Part shown: piece after piece, positions 1 through 4,425 of the stretch
Layout: the number at the start of each line of letters is the position of its first letter
Position numbering within the stretch: position 1 is the first letter of the stretch
NCBI GenBank assembly: GCA_003500165.1
Contig: DNSZ01000058.1
Span: forward strand, 7,168 to 12,639
Length of the DNA stretch: 5,472 bases
Reading direction: 5' to 3'
Source: Paracoccaceae bacterium
GTDB lineage: Bacteria > Pseudomonadota > Alphaproteobacteria > Rhodobacterales > Rhodobacteraceae
Notes under the pieces: generated by a model
The model's input: the letters and a program-made list of their open reading frames with translations, nothing else
Told to the model about the DNA's origin: nothing
The model's database searches: none
Made by a program: the position numbers and the translations under genes

Positions 1-545
1 TCGCGCTCGACGATCAGCCGCAGCGCGACCGACTGGACGCGGCCCGCCGATTTCGCCCCCGGCAGCTTGCGCCACAGCACCGGCGACAGGTTGAAGCCGA
101 CGAGATAGTCGAGCGCGCGGCGCGCCCGATACGCATCGACCAGTTCCATGTCGACATCGCGGGGCTGCGCCATCGCCTGGGTCACCGCCGATTTGGTGAT
201 CGCGTTGAACACCACCCGGCTGACCGGCATGTCCTTCTTCAGCGCCCGGCGTTTCTTCAGCGCCTCGGTCAGATGCCAGCTGATCGCCTCGCCCTCGCGG
301 TCGGGGTCGGTGGCAAGGATCAGTTCGGGGTCGTCGGCCAGCGCCTCGGCAATCGCGCGGACATGCTTCTGGCTGCCCGAGGCGACCTCCCATGTCATCG
401 CGAATTCCGCATCCGGATCGACCGAGCCGTCCTTGGGCGGCAGATCGCGGACATGGCCATAGGAGGCGAGCACGGTGTAGCCATCGCCGAGATACTTGTT
501 GATCGTCCGGGCCTTGGCGGGCGACTCGACAACGACGACGGGCAT
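1..545 (-). CDS. topA: DNA topoisomerase I, N-terminal part (runs off the left edge)
   Basis: Type IA topoisomerase, which relaxes negative supercoils by nicking and passing single strands in the cytoplasm. Only the first 181 residues are inside the window. The protein opens with MPVVVVESPAKARTINKYLG, the typical start of the TOPRIM domain, with the conserved acidic residue E7. The metal-binding motif ATDPDREGEA lies at residues 78-87, with D80, D82 and E84 in the family's DxDxE pattern. The stretch AYRARRALDYLVGFNLSP (138-155) and the segment LPGAKSAGRVQSVALRLIVE (161-180) are also strongly conserved in TopA. The catalytic tyrosine and any zinc-finger C-terminus lie beyond the edge. The ATG is well placed: AAAGGAG sits 6 nt upstream. 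A promoter-like sequence lies upstream, so topA may be transcribed independently of the flavin reductase gene 115 nt before it. Nothing in the visible part looks damaged. Identity is near certain. Confidence 0.95.
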   Translation of the reverse strand, partial: MPVVVVESPAKARTINKYLGDGYTVLASYGHVRDLPPKDGSVDPDAEFAMTWEVASGSQKHVRAIAEALADDPELILATDPDREGEAISWHLTEALKKRRALKKDMPVSRVVFNAITKSAVTQAMAQPRDVDMELVDAYRARRALDYLVGFNLSPVLWRKLPGAKSAGRVQSVALRLIVER

Positions 546-551
546 CGGTGG

Positions 552-558
552 CTCCTTT
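552..558 (-). promoter_or_regulatory. Ribosome binding site of topA
   Basis: On the minus strand this reads AAAGGAG, a near-perfect Shine-Dalgarno sequence 6 nt before the ATG at 545. It fixes the topA start. Confidence 0.8.
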
Positions 559-584
559 GCGGGGTCCGGACGAAGCGGCGGCGG

Positions 585-614
585 ACCATGTGGGGGCGAT
601 GGCGGCGTTGTCAA
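585..614 (-). promoter_or_regulatory. Candidate sigma-70-type promoter of topA
   Basis: On the minus strand a perfect TTGACA -35 hexamer (609-614) is followed after 18 nt by CATGGT (585-590). The second hexamer keeps A2, T3 and T6 of TATAAT. Transcription would start near 578 and leave a leader of about 33 nt carrying the strong ribosome binding site. The -10 is weak and the spacer is one base longer than ideal, so this is a candidate from pattern only. It would let topA be expressed separately from the upstream flavin reductase gene. Confidence 0.45.
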
Positions 615-660
615 TGCAGGGCGGCGACGGCCGGCAGGGCGGGACGGTCCCCCCGGCGGT

Positions 661-1161
661 TCAGCCAGCCGGTTCGGGGCGGTGATAGGCCCGGTTGCCG
701 TAAAGCAGCGGCCGGCCTTCGCCCAGATGGATCGCGGTCACGGCGCCGATGAAAATGTGATGCGTGCCGACCTGATGCCCGGCAACCAGCGCACAGTCGA
801 ACGCGACCAGCGGATCGGCCAGCCGCGGCGCGCCCGAGGGCATCGCCAAGGTCGCGATCCCGTCGAACTTGTCGTCGCCCGGGACCGGCGCGCGGCCCGC
901 AAAGCGATCCGACAGGCTCGCCTGATCCTCGCGCAGCACATTGATGCAAAAGCAGCGGTTGGCGGCGATGGCGGGCGTGGTGCGGCTGTCCTCGTGCAGG
1001 CAGATCAGCAGCGTCGGCGCCGCGCCATCGGCCGAAACCGGGGTCATCGCCGACACGGTCACGCCGGCGCGGCCGCCCGGACCGTCGGTGGTGACCACAT
1101 TGACGGTCGCGGCGACGCGGCTCATCGCGTCAAGAAAACGGTCGCGGGGGATGGCGGGCAT
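661..1161 (-). CDS. Flavin reductase-family protein (FMN-binding split barrel)
   Basis: A 166-residue protein of the flavin reductase-like family, which includes HpaC- and RutF-type NAD(P)H:flavin oxidoreductases. These reduce FMN or FAD for a partner monooxygenase. Family features in order are: RFLDAMSRVAATVNVVTTDG (8-27) at the start; GVTVSAMTPVSADGAAPTLL (33-52), the flavin-phosphate-binding region; CFCINVL (70-76); the segment SDRFAGR...DDKFDG (84-101); and GTHHIFIGAVTAIHLGEGRP (132-151) followed by LLYGNRAYHR, with the expected histidine pair. The frame is open upstream to another ATG at 1257, but those 32 extra residues do not resemble the family. The ATG at 1161 has GGAG 6 nt upstream, and a promoter-like element lies inside the longer reading. 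No monooxygenase partner is visible, so the substrate and role cannot be given. A cobalt-corrinoid reductase-type role is possible within this fold but nothing here supports it. Confidence 0.87.
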   Translation of the reverse strand: MPAIPRDRFLDAMSRVAATVNVVTTDGPGGRAGVTVSAMTPVSADGAAPTLLICLHEDSRTTPAIAANRCFCINVLREDQASLSDRFAGRAPVPGDDKFDGIATLAMPSGAPRLADPLVAFDCALVAGHQVGTHHIFIGAVTAIHLGEGRPLLYGNRAYHRPEPAG

Positions 1162-1167
1162 GGGGTG

Positions 1168-1171
1168 CTCC
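1168..1171 (-). promoter_or_regulatory. Ribosome binding site deciding the flavin reductase start
   Basis: The minus strand reads GGAG 6 nt before the ATG at 1161. It supports this start over the in-frame upstream ATG at 1257. Confidence 0.6.
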
Positions 1172-1187
1172 GGCAATTGCCCGACAG

Positions 1188-1215
1188 CATATAGCAGACC
1201 TGGCCGCGGCGTCAC
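1188..1215 (-). promoter_or_regulatory. Candidate promoter of the flavin reductase gene
   Basis: On the minus strand GTGACG (1210-1215, four of six matches to TTGACA) is followed after 16 nt by TATATG (1188-1193, four of six matches to TATAAT). The start point would be near 1181, about 20 nt before the ATG at 1161. This agrees with the short reading of the gene, because the promoter would otherwise lie inside the coding region. Pattern evidence only. Confidence 0.45.
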
Positions 1216-1401
1216 GCGCTGCCGGGCCGGCACCACGCCGCAAGCGACCCGGTGCATCGCAACGGCCCACGACCATGACCCCTGTCCGCGTCCCTACCCA
1301 ACCAACAAACTTGTCCTATCCCGTTGGCAGGTTTGGTGGTCGGGCGGGAAGGCGGACCAGCGGCAATGAGCCATGCTCCTTGCGGGTTGGCATGATCGGG
1401 A
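1216..1401. other. Intergenic spacer between recF and the flavin reductase gene
   Basis: No convincing gene is seen on either strand here. A plus-strand open frame crosses it, but it is mostly the antisense of the flavin reductase gene and has no family character. The stretch 1290-1325 is locally poorer in GC than its surroundings. I see no tRNA, no clear terminator with a T run and no repeat array. The gap suggests that recF ends one transcription unit and the flavin reductase gene begins another. Confidence 0.5.
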
Positions 1402-2502
1402 TCAGGCGGGGGTCACGACGCTGACCCCGGCGGCGTCTTCGACCGCCAGCCGGGTGACGGGGTCGGGGATATCGGCGAACAGCTCCGGTCCGGTTCCGGT
1501 CATCCAGGCCTGCGCCCCCAGCGCCGCGATCTCGGCATAGAGCGCGGCACGGCGGTCGGCGTCGAGATGCGCCGCGACCTCGTCGAGCAGCAGGATCGGC
1601 GGTTCGCCGGTGTCCCGGGCCAAAGCGCGGGCATTTGCCAGCACAAGCGAGATCAGCAGCGCCTTCTGCTCGCCCGTCGAACAGGTTCGGGCCGGCGCAC
1701 CCTTGGCGGCATAGACCGCATCCAGATCGGCGCGGTGGGGGCCGGTCAGGGTTCGGCCGGCGGCCAGATCGCGCAGCCGGCCGGCGGCCAGCGCGGCGGC
1801 CAGTTCCCCGGCATCGCTGGGCGCCACCGCGCCCTCGGCCAGCCCGGGCGCCAGATCGGCGGCCGGGAAGGCCGTCTCGGCGCCGGCCAGTGCCGCGCGC
1901 AGCCGGCCGAGCGCGGCCAGCCGGTTGGCCTGCAGCGCCGCGCCCGCCCGCGCCATCTGGTCCTCCAGCGCATCGAACCAGTGCGCGTCGCGAACGCGTT
2001 CGCGCAGCAGCCGGTTGCGTTCGCGCATCGCCTTGTCATAGGCCAGCACGGCCTCGGCATGGTCGGGGGTGAAACTCATGGTGATCCGGTCCCAGAACCG
2101 GCGGCGCGCCTCGGCGCCCTCGCTCCACAGCCGGTCCATCGCCGGGGTCAGCCACAGGATACGCAGAAGCCGCGCAAGCGCCAGCTGTGGCGCCGGCTTG
2201 CCGTCGATCCGCAACTGCCGCGCGGCACCGGGTTCGGCCCAGGTTTCCACCTCGTGCGACAGGCCCGGCCCGGCCAGCCGGGCGGTCAGCTTCCAGCCGA
2301 TCGCTTCGGGCCGGCGGGCCATCTCGGGCGCGGGGGCGCCGCGCAGGCCGCGCCCGGGCGACAGCAGCGACACTGCCTCCAGCACATTGGTCTTGCCCGA
2401 TCCGTTCGGCCCGTACAGCACCACGAGGCCGGCGCCGGGGGCCAGTTCGGCCCGCTTGTGGGACCGGAAATGCGACAGGGTCAGCGCGGTCAGGGCGGCC
2501 AT
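1402..2502 (-). CDS. recF: RecF, gap-repair ATPase
   Basis: SMC/ABC-type ATPase that binds gapped DNA and, with RecO and RecR, loads RecA on single-stranded gaps. From the ATG at 2502 the protein has 366 residues, the usual RecF size. It opens with the family's N-terminal pattern MAALTALTLSHFRSHKRAEL. Walker A is GPNGSGKT (31-38). The arm region includes the RecF-typical WLTPAMDRLW (117-126) and FWDRITM (136-142). TGPHRADLDAVYAAKGAP lies at 253-270. The ABC signature is CSTGEQK (274-280), Walker B is ILLLDE (303-308) and the D-loop is AHLD (311-314), so all ATPase motifs are intact. The frame stays open to a TTG at 2550, but that extension lies in a hairpin and is not family-like. No strong ribosome binding site precedes the ATG. 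In relatives recF follows dnaN closely; here the two are separated by 621 nt holding a toxin-like gene and structured spacer. Confidence 0.95.
   Translation of the reverse strand: MAALTALTLSHFRSHKRAELAPGAGLVVLYGPNGSGKTNVLEAVSLLSPGRGLRGAPAPEMARRPEAIGWKLTARLAGPGLSHEVETWAEPGAARQLRIDGKPAPQLALARLLRILWLTPAMDRLWSEGAEARRRFWDRITMSFTPDHAEAVLAYDKAMRERNRLLRERVRDAHWFDALEDQMARAGAALQANRLAALGRLRAALAGAETAFPAADLAPGLAEGAVAPSDAGELAAALAAGRLRDLAAGRTLTGPHRADLDAVYAAKGAPARTCSTGEQKALLISLVLANARALARDTGEPPILLLDEVAAHLDADRRAALYAEIAALGAQAWMTGTGPELFADIPDPVTRLAVEDAAGVSVVTPA
1409..1428 (-). terminator. Possible hairpin at the recF 3' end
   Basis: GGGGTCA (1409-1415) and TGACCCC (1422-1428) form a perfect 7 bp stem around a 6 nt loop, within the last codons of recF. 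A second small inverted repeat, TGATC/GATCA (1393-1404), overlaps the stop codon. There is no T run after the stem on the minus strand, so a terminator role is weakly supported and the stem may be a coding coincidence. Confidence 0.22.
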
Positions 2503-2548
2503 GCGCGGCGGGATAACGCGGCGGCTTCGAAACGGCCACCGGGAACGC

Positions 2549-2579
2549 AAAGGCCCCGCGCAGATCGCGCAGGGCCTTT
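2549..2579 (-). terminator. Strong hairpin, terminator- or attenuator-like, before recF
   Basis: AAAGGCCC (2549-2556) pairs with GGGCCTTT (2572-2579), then after one mismatch GCGC (2558-2561) pairs with GCGC (2567-2570) around the 5 nt loop AGATC. The stem ends in TTT on both strands, so it could work in either direction. It sits 46 nt before the recF ATG and 105 nt beyond the toxin-like gene's stop. It could end dnaN-toxin transcripts or attenuate recF. The T run is short, so factor-independent termination is not assured. Confidence 0.5.
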
Positions 2580-2599
2580 ACAACACCGAGCCATGGCTT

Positions 2600-2616
2600 G
2601 GCCTTCGCCGAAGGCC
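2600..2616. repeat. Perfect 7 bp inverted repeat (hairpin)
   Basis: GGCCTTC (2600-2606) and GAAGGCC (2610-2616) form a perfect stem with a 3 nt loop. It is one of a cluster of inverted repeats between the toxin-like gene and recF; CCCC/GGGG (2623-2634) follows directly. On the minus-strand transcript these would fold before the 2549-2579 hairpin. Function unknown. Confidence 0.5.
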
Positions 2617-2684
2617 CGGTGGCCCCTAGCGGGGTCTTAACGCGGATGGGAACCCCAGAGCCGCCTCAGGCATGACATAGGCTT

Positions 2685-3110
2685 TCAGAGCTGCCGTGTC
2701 AATTCCGACAACCCCAGGCCGTGAAGTACACAACGCCGAACCTGCCGCAGAGTATCGGGCGAAAGCGTTTCTTTCTGGTAACGACGCTTGCCGTCAGAAT
2801 CCTTGCCAAGCCGGAGAAGATCGGTTCGGTCGAAGCTGACCGAATATATCATGTCACCCTTCAGCCAACGAGTTTGGCGTGTCCAGCGCGGCGGAAGATC
2901 AAAGGGAATATCGATCTCACAGTGGTACGGCATGGCCTGCTGCGGTGCCGTGGTGCTGAGCGGCACGACCGTACAAAGATGGGGCCGCGCCTGGATTGGC
3001 TTTGAAAGCACGATACAAAGGCGCGTCTTCACCATCTCAGGCGGCACGAAGCCGCGACTGAAATCGACGCAGACCACTGTTCCCGGTTGTGGATGATAAC
3101 GTAGACCCAA
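2685..3110 (-). CDS. PemK/MazF-family toxin-like protein, solitary
   Basis: A 141-residue protein of the PemK/MazF family, whose characterised members are mRNA-cleaving ribonucleases kept silent by a partner antitoxin. Visible family features are: RYHPQPGTVVCVDF (4-17), the opening beta strand; EMVKTRLCIVLS (25-36), matching the usual K-x-R-P-x-x-V-x-S strand but with leucine where proline is normal; CTVVPLSTT (46-54), the conserved segment carrying the active-site serine/threonine; KGDMIYSVSFDRTDL (84-98); and a C-terminal helix near VRRCVLHGLGLSEL (124-137). The start is a TTG, 13 nt after the dnaN stop. No ATG or GTG lies between the preceding in-frame stop (inside the end of dnaN) and this TTG, and later starts would cut the first strand. 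No good ribosome binding site is seen, so translation may be coupled to dnaN. GC is about 57 % over 2701-3120, against 68-80 % in neighbouring stretches, which suggests acquisition. No antitoxin gene is adjacent. Family is fairly sure; toxicity is inference. Confidence 0.82.
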   Translation of the reverse strand: MGLRYHPQPGTVVCVDFSRGFVPPEMVKTRLCIVLSKPIQARPHLCTVVPLSTTAPQQAMPYHCEIDIPFDLPPRWTRQTRWLKGDMIYSVSFDRTDLLRLGKDSDGKRRYQKETLSPDTLRQVRRCVLHGLGLSELTRQL

Positions 3111-3123
3111 CGGAGACGCCCCG

Positions 3124-4242
3124 TCACACCCGCATCGGCATCACCACATAGACCGCCGACGGGTCGTCACCTTCGCGCATCAGGGTCGGGTCGCCCGGGC
3201 CGTTGAACAGGAACACCGCGTTCTCGCGATCCACCTGACCGGCGATTTCCAAGAGGTAGCGGGCGTTGAACCCGATCTCCAGCGGGTCGTCGTCATAGGC
3301 GACGCCCAGCTCCTCTTCAGCGGCGCCGCTGTCGGGGGCGTTCACCGACAACACCAGCCGGTCCTGCGACAGCGCCAGCTTGACGGCGCGCGACCGCTCG
3401 GAGGAGACCGTCGCGACGCGATCCACCGCATTGGCGAAATCCTGTGCGTCCACCGACAGGCTGCGCTGGTTCTGGGTCGGGATCACCCGCTGATAATCCG
3501 GAAAGGTGCCGTCGATCACCTTCGAGGTCAGCTTGATCTCGGGGGTGGCGAAGCGGATCTTGGTCTCCGAGACCGAGACCGCGATCTCGGCCGCGTCATC
3601 CTCCAGCAGCTTGCGCAACTCGCCCACCGTCTTGCGCGGCACGATGACGCCGGGCATCGCCTGCGCCTCGGCCGGCAGATCGGCATCGATCCGGGCCAGG
3701 CGGTGACCGTCGGTGGCGACGCAGCGCAGGCGCGGCCCGTCGTCGCCCTCGGCCACATGCATGTAGACGCCGTTGAGGTAATAGCGCGTCTCTTCGGTCG
3801 AGATGGCGAATTTCGACTTGTCGAACAGCCGCCGCAGCAGCGTCGCAGGGGCTACGAAATTGCACGCGTAATCGGCCGTGGCCATGACCGGGAAGTCCTC
3901 GCGCGGCAGGGTGGCAAGCGCAAAGCTCGACCGGCCGGCCGTGATCGACAGCCGGCCCGAAGACCCGTCATCGGCCAGTTCTACCAGCGCGCCATCGGGC
4001 AGCTTGCGCACGATCTCGTGCAGCAGATGCGCCGGCACCGTCGTCGATCCGGCGTGTTCGACCTTGGCCGGCGCGGTATCGACGACCTCGATATCCAGGT
4101 CGGTGGCGCGGAATTCGACCGCGTCGCCCTCGGCCGCGATCAGCACATTGGCAAGGATCGGGATGGTGTTGCGCCGCTCCACCACCGATTGCGCCTGCGC
4201 CATCGCCTTGAGCAGCGCACCCCGCTCGATACTCAGTCTCAT
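3124..4242 (-). CDS. dnaN: DNA polymerase III beta subunit (sliding clamp)
   Basis: The ring-shaped clamp that tethers DNA polymerase III and many repair proteins to DNA. The 372-residue length is the usual one. The start MRLSIERGALLKAMAQAQSV and ERRNTIPILANVLI (22-35) are typical of domain 1. FATDLDIEV-like sequence appears as FRATDLDIEVVDTAP (44-58). RYYLNGVYMH (within 150-165) and CVATDGHRLA are landmark motifs of domain 2. Domain 3 includes IDGTFPDYQRVIP, and the protein ends in YVVMPMRV, the conserved clamp C-terminus that helps form the protein-binding pocket. The ATG has GGAGG 9 nt upstream. dnaN heads the leftward group. dnaA, its usual upstream neighbour, is absent; a divergent transporter gene lies there instead. 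The toxin-like gene begins 13 nt after the stop and so probably shares its transcript. Confidence 0.98.
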   Translation of the reverse strand: MRLSIERGALLKAMAQAQSVVERRNTIPILANVLIAAEGDAVEFRATDLDIEVVDTAPAKVEHAGSTTVPAHLLHEIVRKLPDGALVELADDGSSGRLSITAGRSSFALATLPREDFPVMATADYACNFVAPATLLRRLFDKSKFAISTEETRYYLNGVYMHVAEGDDGPRLRCVATDGHRLARIDADLPAEAQAMPGVIVPRKTVGELRKLLEDDAAEIAVSVSETKIRFATPEIKLTSKVIDGTFPDYQRVIPTQNQRSLSVDAQDFANAVDRVATVSSERSRAVKLALSQDRLVLSVNAPDSGAAEEELGVAYDDDPLEIGFNARYLLEIAGQVDRENAVFLFNGPGDPTLMREGDDPSAVYVVMPMRV

Positions 4243-4251
4243 CGCCCTGGT

Positions 4252-4256
4252 CCTCC
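4252..4256 (-). promoter_or_regulatory. Ribosome binding site of dnaN
   Basis: The minus strand reads GGAGG 9 nt before the ATG at 4242, an acceptable Shine-Dalgarno spacing that supports this start. Confidence 0.65.
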
Positions 4257-4273
4257 GCCTCGCCGGGGCGCGG

Positions 4274-4301
4274 AGCCTAGCGTAAATCCCCCGCGCCGCA
4301 A
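4274..4301 (-). promoter_or_regulatory. Candidate dnaN promoter
   Basis: On the minus strand TTGCGG (4296-4301) is followed after 16 nt by TAGGCT (4274-4279). Both hexamers keep the most conserved positions (TTG; TA...T). The start point would be near 4267, giving a leader of about 25 nt with the GGAGG site. The -35 touches the inverted repeat at 4300-4316. If real, it would drive dnaN and probably the toxin-like gene. Pattern evidence only. Confidence 0.4.
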
Positions 4302-4316
4302 CCGGTTTCGCCGGTT
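4300..4316. repeat. Inverted repeat in the dnaN/transporter divergent spacer
   Basis: AACCGG (4300-4305) and CCGGTT (4311-4316) are perfect 6 bp arms around TTTCG. The repeat abuts the candidate dnaN -35, where a repressor or activator could bind. A second short inverted repeat, CCCGG/CCGGG (4358-4371), lies nearer the transporter gene. Such repeats are common by chance at this GC content, so an operator role is only a possibility. Confidence 0.35.
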
Positions 4317-4412
4317 GTCCCGCGTTGCCGCCCGGCGGTCAAGCAGCCCGGCCTTGCCCCGGCTTGCCGGGACGGGCCGGTTCTGGCACACCCCGCGGCG
4401 CCCCTGCCGACC

Positions 4413-4416
4413 GGAG
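4413..4416 (+). promoter_or_regulatory. Ribosome binding site of the substrate-binding protein gene
   Basis: GGAG lies 9 nt before the ATG at 4426. It is modest but supports this start, which also gives a well-formed signal peptide. Confidence 0.5.
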
Positions 4417-4425
4417 ACCGAACCC

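Larger units (their letters stand above)
2503..2684. other. Structured spacer between the toxin-like gene and recF
   Basis: This 182 nt stretch holds no gene I can support. It contains, from recF outward, a strong GC-rich hairpin (2549-2579), the 10 bp palindrome AGCCATGGCT (2589-2598), a 7 bp hairpin (2600-2616) and a 4 bp hairpin (2623-2634). Short open frames of 13 to 34 codons exist but lack ribosome binding sites or family character. I looked for a tRNA or tmRNA fragment as an integration site and saw none. No convincing promoter for recF is visible, so recF probably depends on read-through from dnaN or on a promoter I cannot recognise. Confidence 0.5.

Noticed and set aside
638..655. 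A possible terminator hairpin after the flavin reductase gene (GGGA/TCCC).
   Set aside because: The stem is only 4 bp and has no T run, which is not distinguishable from chance in this GC-rich stretch.
496..1194. A plus-strand open frame of 232 codons opposite the flavin reductase gene.
   Set aside because: It is the antisense of a recognised gene and its product is a low-complexity Arg/Gly/Ala-rich sequence with no family character.
1162..1257. A 32-residue N-terminal extension of the flavin reductase starting at the ATG at 1257.
   Set aside because: The extension is not family-like, and a ribosome binding site and promoter-like hexamers favour the start at 1161.
2503..2550. A 16-residue N-terminal extension of RecF from a TTG at 2550.
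   Set aside because: The TTG lies in the arm of a hairpin, and the ATG at 2502 gives the normal RecF N-terminus and length.
2490..2594. A 34-codon minus-strand open frame that ends just inside the start of recF and could couple its translation.
   Set aside because: No ribosome binding site is seen, it runs through the strong hairpin, and the predicted peptide has no family character.
1567..2640. A long plus-strand open frame of 357 codons opposite recF.
   Set aside because: It is antisense to a complete recF with all motifs intact. Long shadow frames are usual at this GC content, and its translation is low-complexity and rich in Arg, Gly and Gln.
2626..2673. Short minus-strand frames of 13-15 codons after the toxin-like gene, considered as a leader peptide or tiny antitoxin.
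   Set aside because: They are too short, lack ribosome binding sites and do not resemble any antitoxin.
2580..2700. A possible tRNA or tmRNA fragment acting as an integration site beside the low-GC gene.
   Set aside because: No acceptor stem, T-loop or anticodon arm could be folded by eye on either strand.
3088..3096. TGTGGATGA, one mismatch from a DnaA box, close to dnaN.
   Set aside because: It is a single site inside the toxin-like coding region. A 9-mer with one mismatch allowed is expected about once by chance in a window this long, and no other boxes or AT-rich unwinding region are nearby.
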